Assembly (NCBI GenBank): GCA_021432605.1
Contig: MU271163.1
Location: 124,001-188,000, forward strand
Length of the DNA stretch: 64,000 nucleotides
DNA from: Coniochaeta sp. PMI_546
Taxonomy: Eukaryota > Ascomycota > Sordariomycetes > Coniochaetales > Coniochaetaceae
Direction of reading: 5' to 3'
In this document: piece after piece, positions 45,317 through 57,267 of the stretch
Layout: each line of letters starts with the position of its first letter
How positions within the stretch are numbered: position 1 is the first letter of the stretch
Made by a program: the position numbers and the translations under genes
The notes under the pieces: model-generated
The model's database searches: none
Told to the model about the DNA's origin: nothing
What the model saw: the letters and a program-made list of their open reading frames with translations, nothing else

Positions 45317-46127
45317 AATTGCTAATTAGGTAATGCCGGCTCATTATTTAAATATATCTTACTAGTGAGGTTTGCCCTGAAGGGCGTTCAACATACTGTC
45401 CCCACTGCCTTCCACCACCGATCATTGATCCAAGCAGTTCTAGACGACCATGGTGATCAATACAACTCTACCCGCTGCCGCTGTTCTATTCAGCCTCTGA
45501 TTCTCCATGGTCGATGGATCCGTCGGGCTGCGCTTTTCACCATGTTCGCAATATTCGGAAGTCGAAGGCCTAGACCAGGCACACATTGGTAACATATTTA
45601 GACGAAACAGTGATCTCTATCTGCATGCATCTCCAGCGGAAGCATCGAAACCCCCCTGCCCATGATGGTCTTGGCGATATCTCATCAATCACGACATCAT
45701 GAATTGCCGTCGTGGGTTGCATAGGCGGCTAATCGAGTGAGGAGGCGAAGGCCGCTGTGCCATAACAAGATTGAGCCTGATGTTTACCATCTACCCGTCA
45801 ACGTGTCGGGTATGACGAACCCCTCAACTGGGCCGCTAGGAACCGTGTCCCCTTGATTGCTACCCAGGCCTTTTGGCGGAACGATCACAAAATGACGAGG
45901 ACATTGCCCTGTCAGTCGTCATTCGACACTGATATTGACACTGCGCTTGTCAATCAATCAATCTACCTGCCATATCGCGTGGCGAGCTATAAGATGCACA
46001 GGTTCCTGTCAGCGACGAACGTGATGTCGCCGGTTGTGGAACCGGAGACTTGGAATCTCGGGCAGATCAGCTTACACGACAATAGCTTCAGAAAATTGCC
46101 AAGCGTCTCCTCCTCCTGACCCTCGCT
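45317..46127. other. Intergenic before sedolisin gene
   Basis: 811 bp: upstream region of tRNA-Cys and promoter of the sedolisin. No gene recognised. Confidence 0.45.
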
Positions 46128-48011
46128 ATGGGTTTGCGTTGGCAATCTGCTGCACTTGCCTGTGTGGCGCTTGGGATCACTCCTAGTGCATTTGGTGGTG
46201 TGCATGAGAAGCTCGCGTTCGTGCCTCACGGCTGGAGTGAAGCTGGTTCACCTGTGGATACACTGACGACAACCTTTACCATTGCACTACAGAGGGAGTT
46301 TGAAGGTTTAGAGCAGAAGCTCTTAGATTTATCGACGCCTGGCAGCCCCAACTATGGCAAATGGCTCGACAAGGACGCGGTCGAAGCCCTTTATCCGCCA
46401 CCCGCAAATGCTACATCGAAGGTGGTGGAATGGCTGCAACACAGTGGCATATCGGCCTACAAAGTCGACGGAGTATTCATCGACTTTTCGGCAGACGTAG
46501 GGACTGTCAACAATGTCTTGGATGCCTCCTACCAGCTTTACCGCAACAGCGGTGTGACCAAGCTTCGGACGCTGAGCTATTCGATCCCCGACGACCTGCA
46601 AAGTCTCATTGCATTTGTCGACCCCGGCACATTCTTCGGCCGCCTGCCTGCTCCCCCTGTTTTGGCGCCATCCAAGACAAGACGCGCTGACACACCATCG
46701 AATACGACTGTGGATGCGTCCTGCCAGACGTCTATCACGCCAAAGTGCCTCAACCAGTTGTACCACATTGGAGACTACAAACCGGACCCCAAATCGGGGA
46801 GCAGAATAGGCTTTGGTAGCTTCTTGAATGAGTCTGCACTATATGCCGATCTGACGGAATACGAGCGGTTCTTTGGCATACCAAGCCAGAACTTCACTAA
46901 AGTGCTTATTGCAAATGGCACCGACGATCAGGACCCGGCCCATGGCGGTTACGGCGAGGCAAACCTGGATGTGCAGAACATTGTGGGCGTGGCGCATCCA
47001 CTCCCTGTCACCGAGTTTATCACGGGCGGTTCACCGTAGGTTGACCAAGCCAATGCATGAACACAAGTGACATATATGCTTACATGACCAGACCATTCAT
47101 TCCTACCCTTGGTCAGCCTACACCTGCAGATAACAACAATGAGCCTTATGTTCCATACTATCGCTACCTTCTGTCAAAGAAGAATGATGAGCTGCCCCAA
47201 GTAATCTCCAACTCGTACGGAGACCAGGAAGATGTCCGTGATCTCACGATCCTCTCAAAAAAAACATGACCACTAGCTTACCGTCTCACAGGGTGTTCCA
47301 CTGGACTACGCTAAGCTCACTTGCAACTTGGTCGGCCTTCTCGGCCTCCGTGGCATAACAACGATCTTCTCGTCAGGCGATGGAGGCCTCGGAGGCGCCT
47401 GTCTCGCCCCTGACTTCAAGACAGTCGAGTTCGACTCCGTCTTCCCAGCATCCTGCCCGTATCTGACCGCCATCGGCGGTACCTCCAACTCGACACCCGA
47501 GGTAGCCTGGGATGGCAGTTCGGGTGGGTTCAGTCGATACTTCGACCAGCCCTCATGGCAAAAAGCCACCATCGACAACTATCTCAAGACGCAGGTGAGT
47601 AACGAGACATATACCTACTATGGCAAGTACACCAATTGGGCCGGCCGAGCCTTCCCGGACGTCTCTGCGCACAGCCTCGATCCCTATTTCCAGGTCATAT
47701 ATGCCGGAAAGCCGGATGGAAGTGGCGGGACCAGCGCGTCAGCGCCGGTATGGGCTGGAATTGTTGGCTTGCTGAACGACGCCCGGTTGAGGGCTGGAAA
47801 ACCTACGCTGGGTTGGCTAAATCCTCTGATATACGGCTTGGCCAAAGACACATTTATCGATATCACCGGGGGTTACACGACTGGTTGTAATGCTAGGGGT
47901 GGTGGGATCGTTCGTGGTGCTAGATGGAACGCGACAGCTGGTTGGGACCCTACGACGGGTTTTGGAACTCCCAACTTCCAGAAACTCAAGGAGCTCGTTC
48001 TGACTTTCTAG
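46128..48011 (+). CDS. Secreted sedolisin (S53) serine-carboxyl peptidase / tripeptidyl-peptidase
   Basis: Three exons, 46128..47035, 47092..47233 and 47292..48011, 589 aa; introns 56 and 58 bp. Signal peptide MGLRWQSAALACVALGITPSAFG. A pro-kumamolisin activation domain follows (LQREFEGLEQKLLDLSTPGSPNYGKWLDKDAVEALYPPP), then a linker near SKTRRADTPSNTT where maturation would occur. The catalytic triad is Glu277 and Asp281 (GYGEANLDVQN) with Ser498 in GGTSASAPVWAG; the oxyanion Asp380 is in SSGDGG. The calcium site is WDPTTGFGTPNF near the C-terminus. These acid proteases release tripeptides from proteins outside the cell. The second intron's donor (GTCCGT) is not consensus, so residues at that join (QED/GVPLDYA) may be off by a few. 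Confidence 0.9.
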
Positions 48012-48706
48012 CTGCGAGGTCAAAGTACATACATTCTTAGATGCTCCTATGGTGAGAAGTCCCACTGAATGATAACCTCTCAGTGGAATGTCTCTATGGT
48101 TTCAGAAAGTCTTACACACCTTTCACGCCTACTGTCAAGTAGAAGGGGTCTGAGTTGATCTTCTTGCGTTTCGTCCCAGATGTCAGTTCGCCCATGCTCC
48201 AACCAGCCCACAAAAGGCGTCCGTGAAGAAAGGTAGCTTCGGGGGCTGCAGCCCATACTGAAATCTGACCTGGAATGATGTCTTGCCGGATACCGAACCC
48301 TAGAAAAGAGGTCCTGGTGGGCAAAAGCGGTCTCAACGCCAAATTACGGGATTGTGACTCGATATACCCCTGAATTCTGGCGTCGTCGGTAGATACGGCT
48401 CCGGGTTGGAGACTAAGCATTTGCATCTTCTCGGCCGGCGTTTGTCTGGCAATCTTATTTTATTGCAACCGTGAACGCGTTCTTGGCTATGTTCTACACG
48501 AACTGCTGCGGTGCCGCATTCCAGTTGTGGATGGATTGGGACGACACGAAACGCAGTACTTCTGCCTATCATGGCTGAGCTGGTGGGAACCGCCTAGTCG
48601 ACTAGAAGCAATGTTACATGGAGATTGGCCTCGAAATCTTCCCACGTTTGTGCCATTCGTGGCGCGAGTATGGGTTGGAGGACGAGCTACTGGGAGGGGC
48701 TTATGA
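48012..48706. other. Intergenic after sedolisin
   Basis: No gene recognised; minus frames at 48112-48572 have no motif. Confidence 0.4.
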
Positions 48707-48985
48707 TTAGGACGTCAACCGCGACTCCCTCATAATCAAGTGAGTCCCTGAGTGTCTTGGCATCTGAAGATGACGGAAAGCTGCCTGCACGGCCCACGAT
48801 TTTGGGCCTGGATGCGCCTCAATCAGCTTGACCTTGGTTTCCGCCGGGACAGGCTGACGGCGTGCGAGTATGATGACCTTACAGGAGCCAGCAGCACAAA
48901 AGTTTCGAGCGTCAGCATGACCAGTTCCACTGGACCCTCCGAGAACCAAAACGGTTCAACCTGCTCGAGACATTGCGGATATTGT
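48707..48985 (-). pseudogene. Short-chain dehydrogenase N-terminal relic
   Basis: The minus frame encodes TVLVLGGSSGTGHADARNF..AAGSCKVIILARRQ and then ETKVKLIEAHPGPKSWAVQA, the nucleotide-binding beta-alpha-beta unit of SDR enzymes (TGxxxGIG appears as GGSSGTG). The plausible start MSRAG is followed by a TGA stop just before TVLVL, where family members have a short basic link. After about 80 residues the similarity ends, with no YxxxK active site nearby. It is a truncated, stop-containing remnant; borders are approximate. Confidence 0.55.
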
Positions 48986-49863
48986 TGGAGCTATTCGAGG
49001 GTAAGGCTCCTTCTGTATTGTCCTAAGTCAAACCGTCAGTGGATATCTAAACGCAATGGGTATATGAGAGGCGAGCAACAAACAACTTGATAGTTCATCG
49101 TGTATTTCTCTCTCAGTGACGAACTTCTTGAGAATGTCAGGAATGCAGTATCTTCAGGAAAGATGAAAGTTCCGTGCTGATCAATACGGTTGTATGTCGA
49201 CCTTTCAGCCCTGGCGAATGCTCAATCCTGACAGGATTCCAGAGGGCAATCCGTGTCTCGATATAACTTTTACGATTGATCTAAGGTACCCTGGCATAGA
49301 GTTCAACCGTCATGTTGAGGCTGGAACGGGGTACCTTATATGGAGATCCAAGCCCACTAAACTCTCACCTATTATTGACTTCGCTGTCGCCGATCAACCG
49401 AACTCGCGACACCTGAACTGTACCCGCCACCCTTCATAATATACCCTTTTCAACCCTCGGATATCCCGGGTGTTCAACTACTACATGTCAGTCGTATATC
49501 CGGCTTGGAAAGGCTTAGCGCGATGCTACAGTTACAACAGTCGCCATTGTGGAGATTCCTTCGCAACGTAATTCCGAATATGCTGCTTACGCCCATACCA
49601 TCGACACCGCTCTTCTCGCTATTTCGGCCTCCTCGCACTTCCCTAGCAGAGCTCACACCCACAAAAGCTCACCTCCCGTCGTCTATTTCGCTCAACAGAG
49701 TGAGGTGTAGTCTCGGACTTAGGGTATATGTCTTCTACTCTGTACAATTCTACTTTGACTTTGTGTGGATGAGAGGCGATCCGCAACGGCCGGAAAGCAG
49801 CTGGACACAACATTCCCGGCCTCGTTTACACTGGACAGGACCTATAAAAGTCGACAGGCTATA
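48986..49863. other. Intergenic before second Zn2Cys6 gene
   Basis: Promoter region of the regulator; open frames at 49505-49864 are motif-free. Nothing else recognised. Confidence 0.4.
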
Positions 49864-51978
49864 ATGGAGGGCGATGAAAAACCTACGGCGGACATAGTTA
49901 GGGTTCGGCGATACCATACCCGGAACAGGACAGGCTGTGCGACCTGCAGGCGCCGCCATGTTCGCTGTGACGAGAAGCGCCCAGCTTGGTACGTCTTGGG
50001 TTTGGTGGCTCTCGGGTTGGCTGATAGGGTAGCTCAACACATGACACATTGACTGACCCTTTCTTGCCGGCGCAGCTCAAACTGTCTTAGTGGGAAAAGA
50101 GCATGCGAGTACCCTACCATGCAGCCGACCCTCCGAGAACGAAGGTCAAACCACAGTGCTTTGCCTGGCCAGCAGCAACCATGGGCAGTACACCAGGCTC
50201 AAGGGTTGCTTTCATTCTCGGTAGCGCAACTTACCCGTAGTGCTTCCGGGGACCCTTTCGACACCCTTGCCGTCCAGATGCCACTCAAGTCTCAAGAGTT
50301 ATTTCACTACTGTGTGTCCTCTCAGTACACCCTTCCTGCCCGAGTCTGATTTTTTGAGGTTATAACAGATTCTGATCAAATCTCCTCACCTCTTGCATGC
50401 AGTTACCCAAAGGCACAAGACCTCCTCGGTCTCACAAAAACAACCCACCTGGTTAGTCCCCTGGAGCTCCATTACATCTGAGAGCCAAGACCCTGCTAGG
50501 TGCTGATCATCCGCTCGCATGTTAGCCTTGATGCAGTTGTGCACGACCCCTACGCATTACGCAGCACATTGATCATCGCCGGCTTGCACTACTCATGGAA
50601 TACCGGTCGCCTCCAGTCGTTTGAGCCCACATTTCTTTTCCACAAGGTTGAGAGTATACGGACAATCAACGATTGGATGGGAAAGCAAGATGCCACCAGA
50701 GCTGCAGTTGCTGTGAGGCAGGTCCTCACTCTCGGTTTTGCTGAGGTATGTGCTAATGTATGCACGTGCTTGTTATATCTGTGTAAAGCCGAATGACTGA
50801 CTTCTGGTTCCCTTAAACGGTATAGTGCTGTTTGGGCAATCTACCTGCCGCTGAAACCCATCTACACGGCCTTATGGCATTACTTGACATAGCAGACCCT
50901 TATGGCTTGGGCCGCATGGGTACAGACGAAGTCGACAGCGAACTTGCTGATCGGTATTTGATCTTGTGAGCCTGCCATGATTACCTCTTTTACAGTTTAT
51001 ATCTCGTGGCATTTTCTGATAATGCCTTTTGCTTATCACCATAGGAGCCATAACTTCCTGCATGGACTCAAGAGCCGCTTTGATAAGGATTCGCCTCAGA
51101 CTGTAAGCCCCGGAGGTGTCTCAGATAGCCAGGTCTCCGACACGTTCTCTCGAATGCATATGGCTCATATAGCAGAGCCGATGGGCCTCGAAAACAGACT
51201 AATATCACTGGCAAAATTCCCACATTTCTTCGCTCCTCCACCCCGAGGGAGAAAGCCGGTAGATATTGATGCTCTTTCTGTAGTCGAGTCCCTCCGAGAC
51301 ATCACCAACTATGTCGACCACAAAATATTTGGCTGGGATAATCCGGAAGACTTTTTTGCTGCTGGTGGCCCTACGAGACTATTCGTTACCATCGTCGACC
51401 TCCATGTGCTCTCCTTCTCAGGGAAGGCTGAGAAGATCCCGCAAGACGAGACACGCTCACCGAACTTCATGTCGTCTTGGTCTGGGGTGTGCACCGCCAT
51501 GGGCCTATACCTGCATAGTGTCTTGGGTATATGGAACGCAGGACGGCCTATGTCTAGCCGCCTACTCTGTCGACTCATTCAGATATTAAAGCGCCATCTC
51601 GCTCGCGACAGGCAAAGATTGGGTGGAAAAGGGGGTCTGGACCGAGGTTTCTGGCTGTGGAAGACCTTCACAGGGGCCATGGCCTTGGCTTCTACGAAGT
51701 ACGCCGTCACTTATGGGTCCTCTTCATCTTCTTCGTCCGTTACGTCGCCCAGCTCTGCTAGCACGGCCAGCTCCGCTGAAACCTCCAGAGGGATCAACGA
51801 CGTGGAAGCACTGGAAGAGTGGTTTTTGCTGTCTATCAAGAAGTGGAGCAAGATGACCGATATTAAGACTTGGGAAGAAGCCAGAGCGGTGCTATCTAAA
51901 GTCGTATGGCCGATCAATCTCTCGAGCGAATCTCTGGCCATTTCTTTATGGCAAAGGGCTATGGAAGCGCGGTCTTAG
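49864..51978 (+). CDS. Zn2Cys6 transcription factor
   Basis: Six exons, 49864..49988, 50076..50311, 50369..50451, 50500..50745, 50826..50965 and 51045..51978, 587 aa; introns 48-87 bp. The first in-frame ATG gives MEGDEKPTADIVRVRRYHTRNR, then the cluster at residues 25-52 (CATCRRRHVRC / CSNCLSGKRAC, split by intron 1). A helical region follows (ALRSTLIIAGLHYSWNTGRL; ESIRTINDWMG; TRAAVAVRQVLTLGFAECCLGNLPAAETHLHGLMALLDI), as in the Fungal_trans_2 group. A Ser/Thr-only tract (about residues 500-525) separates the last helices (VEALEEWFLLSIKKWSKM). There is no adjacent biosynthetic partner, and its targets are unknown. Frame continuity through exons 3 and 4 depends on donors GTGTGT and GTTAGT. 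Confidence 0.85.
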
Positions 51979-53213
51979 AGACATAGCTGGAAAGAAGAAC
52001 ACTACTTGCAACCCACCTGGAACGCATCTCCGTCCAGCTCGAGACGTTCAAAATGGGCTGGACTAGCCGTGCTCTTTGTTATCGTTCTCATGGCCATCTT
52101 TAGTTGACTTGACTTGTCACTACCAACACGCTTGGTCTCTTCAAGTCATTCTGAGCCCTGAGGATACTGCCACCCATGTCTAGGAAATCCGTGCGGAGTG
52201 TGAAATAGACCGGCCGAAAAAGGTGTAGAGTAGATGTAGCATGTACCGTCGAGGCCCCATAGATGCCTCGCCAAGCAGCAAATCGGCTGCCATTGCCAGT
52301 GTTTCATGTCATAAACGTAATAGGATGACCGCTAACAGTATGGGGTAAACACTCCAGCCGCGATAGGTAGCGGTTCGATGAGAGACTGTGACTGGCCGTC
52401 TCACGAGGAGTCAGCATATCTCTAACCGGCGTGTACTGGATTGCTACGCCTTCCAGGATATCTTGAGTCTTCATGTGCACTATTGGGTTGTCTGGCAGCC
52501 GTTCCTCGGGTTCACCTCCGGCAAGATTGAGACGGCAGACATGCACATAACTTGGGTATGACGGAGTAAGCTTAGTAGCTTCTTAAATCTCCACAGGTCT
52601 TTAAGCAATTATTCTCCATCAACATTGACCTGCAACAATATCAGCTGGTACAATAAATCCAGTATTTCTATTTTTCTGACATGCCATCCGGCCATAGTTG
52701 CACGAATGTTGGACACCTTCACTACGCAAACAATGAAGGAAGTCGTAAAGTATCATAAAGAGTGACACTTAGCCTGGAATTCCCGGAGTAGAAGAGGGTT
52801 AATGATGATGTAGCATCCCTTTTCTAACCCGCGTTACAGGCTACAAGGTTCGACAGAGGTAGGCATTCAGCCACTTGTAGCTGCCCGGCAGAATTTCCGC
52901 TGGCCAGCTGCTAGTATCATAGTTCTGTGAATGGCGCTGTATTCAAGAGAGAAACTTGTGCTATCATGATTAAGCTATCGAAGGATTTAAGTATTGGCAA
53001 AGAAGGCTTATCGATGGGATCTCTTGTATCACGTCACCATTCGTCTGATTTCTACGGGATGGAGGGGTTCGAGCACTTAGACTACGGTAGGGAAGGTAGT
53101 CTATGCAACTTGGTCTAGTGGTTTTATGCATTTCTAGCTCCAAAGTTATGTTATATCAAACATAGTACTGCTATCCACTGATTAGAGCAAAATCTTCTCC
53201 GTTTCAGCCAGCA
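51979..53213. other. Intergenic left of the minisatellite
   Basis: About 1.2 kb without a recognised gene. A minus frame at 52304-52546 is open for 80 codons but shows no domain. Confidence 0.4.
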
Positions 53214-53377
53214 GACAGTTGCTAAAGACAGTTGCTAAAGACAGTTGCTNNNNNNNNNNNNNNNNNNNNNNNNNNNNNNNNNNNNNNNNNNNNNNNNNNN
53301 NNNNNNNNNNNNNNNNNNNNNNNNNNNNNAGACAGTTGCTAAAGACAGTTGCTAAAGACAGTTGCTGAAGACAGTTG
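53214..53377 (+). repeat. 13-bp minisatellite containing an assembly gap
   Basis: Tandem copies of GACAGTTGCTAAA run into 80 N (53250-53329) and continue on the other side, with one variant unit (GCTGAAG) near the right edge. The repeat was probably too long or uniform to assemble, so its true length is unknown and the 80 N need not be to scale. Confidence 0.92.
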
Positions 53378-53565
53378 GACGTAAGTTGTACTGCAAAAGA
53401 CTGTCCGAGCTCTACATTCAGAAGCGGCCTATGATCCTGAGCTATTAAAGCCATATCATGCGTTTCCAGTTAGGTGTATAGCTAACTGTTACATTCCCTG
53501 TCTCGGAGAATAGAGTAGCATATTTATACCTGACTTGGTTGCCGAACCCTTTCACGTCGGTAACC

Positions 53566-54758
53566 TTACACAGAAAAAGAGGCAATCAAACTCTCCAGCT
53601 GCTCATGTAAGGCTAGGGCATCACCAAAAGTAGGATATACACCTTCCTCTCCCTTCGCGAATTCCTCGAGTAGCAATCCAATATTCCGGGCAGCGGCAGG
53701 CAGGTCCTTCTGCCACGCAGGCCAATCCCACTCAACACGCTCGACCTTGTCTGTTTCAAAATCATGTACCTCGATCTTCACAGGTTCAGTATCAGCAGCA
53801 GAGTGGAGTGAGGTCCCTGCGGAATTCGTGAAGCGTATCTCCCCTTTCTCGCCGTTGATCGTTAACCACAATGGTACTTCCCCAGGGAAGGGCTGCCCGC
53901 GACGAAGGCGCGCCTGAAGAGTAGCCCCATTCTGGACTGTGGGTGACTCTGCAAGGGTTGCAGTGACGGCGATCAGGTCGGGGACGTTGGATTTTGCTGT
54001 TGCTATGATTCCCGCTCCATTTGGGTCGCGGATCTTGGACTCGGGCCGCTGGAGCTGGAAGTGGCCCTGCGCGCTGGCAGTCTGACCTACTGTAGTTTTG
54101 ACCCAATCGAATACTAGAAAGTGTAAGCCTTAAGCACAGAATCAGACCAAGAACCTTACGTACGATGAGCGAAACCAATCGTGTAAACATTGCCACCCAC
54201 TTCCCGCCTCAGGAAGTAATCAATTCCCTTGGGAATGGTGTCCCTGGAGTTTGTACCACCATAGGCTCTGGCGTCCACGCTGAGAACTTTCCCAATCCTC
54301 CCCGAGGCAATCAGCTCCTTGATCTTCGAAACAGGAGGAGCCAGTCGACCCTGCAACCCAATAACGGAGCGGACGCCCTTCTCCTTCGCCAGTGCAGCCA
54401 GCTCGCGTACATGGGTGATGTCCTGTGCCAGCGGCCACTCAACATAAACCGCCTTGCCCGCCGCAATGCTGGGCTTTACGGTATCATAATGCACGTCCAC
54501 GCGCGTGCAGCAGATGACAAAGTCGACGTTTGGGTCAGAGGCCAGATCCTCCGGCGAGCCGTATGCCTTCGTGCCGGATCCGAGTCCGTACGTATCAATA
54601 GCTGCACGTGCAGCATCAACACTTGAGTTGAGAAGAGCTACGATCTGGTATCGTTCGTTTCCACGCGGAGAGAGCAGGTACGGCAAGTGTGCACCGCTGG
54701 CCCAGGATGTCTTTGCAGAAGCGGAGAGCCCGATCAGGGCAGTTCGGATAGGTGCCAT
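53566..54758 (-). CDS. Gfo/Idh/MocA-family protein, Gal80-like
   Basis: Two exons, complement(53566..54113, 54164..54758), 380 aa; 50-bp intron with donor GTACGT. Start MAPIRTALIGL is the usual one; an upstream extension is open but has no typical sequence. The N-terminal Rossmann fold is RTALIGLSASAKTSWASGAHLPYL, then YQIVALLNSS and NVDFVICCTRVDVHYD. Where catalytic members have E-K-P, this protein has VEWPLAQD. It continues SVIGLQGRLAPPVSKIKELIASGRIGKVLSV. This VEW and LQGR pattern is that of Gal80, the galactose-pathway repressor of yeasts, which binds NAD(P) without catalysis. A regulatory or altered catalytic role is therefore possible; many Pezizomycotina paralogues are unstudied. The C-terminal beta-sheet domain ends LHEQLESLIASFSV. 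Confidence 0.83.
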
Positions 54759-55212
54759 TTGCGAGCTTGTTGGTTGACGGGACTTAGTTGGCCTTACCAA
54801 TATTCGGCACACTTATAGTTCGAGAGACTCGAAAAAAAATCCTATCTATGAATACGCATAGAAGACAAGGCGCACATATCCATCTGCCATGCGCGATGGA
54901 GGGGATGGATGAGGTGATCGTTGCATATGCTGTTGTACGCTGTAGTCGCTTTAACGGACTCGCGCATCCATTTGTCAGCATTTAAGACGGTCAGATTTCT
55001 AATTCATAATTATTCATCAAAAATCCTCCAGACCATGAATCCACAAACGCCATACGCTCATGAGTTATTGAAATGATGCTTCCAGCAATGATGTCCCTCC
55101 CATTATGACAATATTAGTATGAATCGTTTCGTAACTCCGTATTGTAGATGATCAGCCTGGATATAGACCTACACGCTAGCCCTCGGGTACGTTGGCTACC
55201 GCCCATGGTCAA
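54759..55212. other. Intergenic
   Basis: 454 bp: promoter of the Gal80-like gene and 3' flank of the HPP gene. Nothing else recognised. Confidence 0.45.
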
Positions 55213-56129
55213 TCAGAGACGGTCACTGATAGTCTCGAGTAATAATTTCTCTTCCGGATCCAGCGTGATATTGCCCTTGATGATAACAACTCCTCCTCTT
55301 CGTAATACAACCTCCGCCGTACTCTCTGGGTCCTCGTCCTCGCTTGCCGTCCCGCTTTGCCGCTCAATGTCTGCCTTCTCCTGGACTTGATCGGGTATCT
55401 TCTGCCTGAGATGTTCGGGAGTCCACCAGTAGGATGGAAATCTGCTCTGTATGTTGTTGACGAGCAGAGCCGTGCCTAGCATGATGGCGCAGCCGAGCAA
55501 GACAATATAGATCAGAGACCACCCGAGTCCTGCGGCGGTACGGTCCACAACAGCCAACAGCGCCGTGGCTCCAGCTGGTGGATGGACAGTTTTCGTGAGG
55601 GCCATGGCTGCCGTGGCCGTGGCGCAGGCGAGCGCACCGCCAATCCACCGAATCGATTCGAAATTCGGGCTGAGAGCAAACAGCTTGCAGATGGACACTC
55701 CGATAGTGACAGATAACAGCTGGCCAACGACCGAATTACGTGGTTGAGCTAGAGGTGACTCAATGGTATAGAACTCGAGCACCGCTGCAGCCCCCTGGTA
55801 TCAACGTTAATCAACATGACCCCATCAGTAGACGGCTGCTCAGGACTTACAAAACTGGCGACAATAAGCAAGCCGCTCTGCTCGACAACGGGGAGGCTCC
55901 GCATGGCAAGCTCGATGAGAAGGATTGCGCAAAAGATGCCAACGAAGGCCCAGAAGGTCATAGCAATATTCCCTATGCGCTGCACTCTGTCATGCTTTCG
56001 GTGGCCCAAGAAGTGAGCAACGGGATATGGCACAATGCTCCATCTGGGAGCTGGTATGATCCGGTTGAGATAGAAGTCGATGTCGAAGTGCCATGTTGAG
56101 GGACTCCTCCAGGCATCCGTGAGAGTCAT
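55213..56129 (-). CDS. HPP-family integral membrane protein
   Basis: Two exons, complement(55213..55794, 55851..56129), 286 aa; 56-bp intron. Start MTLTDAWRSPST is chosen because the fungal family begins shortly before FDIDFYLN..IIP and YPVAHFLGHRK. Four to five hydrophobic segments follow: IAMTFWAFVGIFCAILLIEL; SGLLIVASFGAAAVLEF; SVVGQLLSVTIGVSICKLF; WIGGALACATATAAMAL; GWSLIYIVLLGCAIMLGTALLV. The signature HPPAGATALLAVV is intact. The C-terminal ~80 residues are charged and cytosolic-looking. Plant and cyanobacterial HPP proteins were linked to nitrite transport; the fungal role is unproven. Confidence 0.85.
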
Positions 56130-57267
56130 CGATGAGGAATCCGAGTCACTTTCACCGCCAGCACGGTCTTTACTCAGATTTGCAGAGGGTATAAGAGAAG
56201 CCCTGTTCCACACTCCTACCCAGCGTCCGTTTGGAAGAACAATACAGAGTCCTGAGCACGAGATTGGCAATGATGAGTTGAGACCGCAGGATGTACCATC
56301 CCAGGTTTTTGTTGCCCGGAAGATTTGCCATCATTGCGCTGAAAGGTGCCATAAAGCACCCGTCGTTTGTGTCATCAGCCGACATTGACGAGAGGTTTGC
56401 AGAGGTTTGCGTGAGACAGGTGAGTTTTGTCGTGTCATAGCTGCCTCGAATTTGCTAACAGAAACCCCAAAACGGAGACCGGCCGGCAAATCATTTTCGA
56501 CCGGACAAAGCGGCCGTCAGGTTCGGGGTCGAGGCAAGGTGAACTGGGATGAATTGGCGGACGAAACGTGGTCTCGGTTCGGTATGTGCAGTGGCTAGCA
56601 CTCCGCGGAGATGATCAGCGTTGCTCCACAACTCCGACGACGCGAAACTAAAATAGTACTAACGCAGCATTACTCGACAGGCATACGTCATTTCCCGATG
56701 GTTGTCATCAAATATAACCGTCATCTTCCCCTAAACTTCTCTCAAGCTTTTTCCAAACGGCCTCTACCGCCGCTAGCTGCGTAGTAGGAACCTTACCTGG
56801 AAGGGGCTGATTCGGTCTCTACACGCAGAGGTCTCCATGTAGAACTCTTGTTCGAGGTTACTGCACATCAACGCAGCAGGGCAAGTTACACCCCACCGCT
56901 GTTTGAGCATGTCGCAATAGACATGTATTTAGGACAATTACTAGGTAGTCAATCTTGACTGAAATGATACTTCTAGTTTCACATACTTACAATGGTAGAA
57001 ACATTGGACGTCAGCTGCGGTGATAACAGATAGGGGGGAACTCTGTAGACCTTCCATGTACGGTTTGTTGGCCGCCCAATCAACAAAGAGAATGGCATTG
57101 CTATCGATTCCATGTCCATTCGACCTGCAGCCTCCGCAGGCTCACCGCTCTCCGCCGCTTCCTACGTGCATTCGCATGCACTCAGGTCAACGTCGCCATT
57201 GTTGCACAAACAACCGTGTCGCACCGTGAAGAAACAGTGTGACACAACTATACCCAAGGGCTCAAGC
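56130..57267. other. Divergent intergenic, about 1.1 kb
   Basis: Lies between the starts of the HPP gene and the second LaeA-like gene, so it holds both promoters. Open frames at 56407-57229 have no motif. Confidence 0.4.

Noticed and set aside
53182-53454. Minus-strand open frame across the gap
   Set aside because: Made only of the 13-bp repeat and N bases; not a gene.
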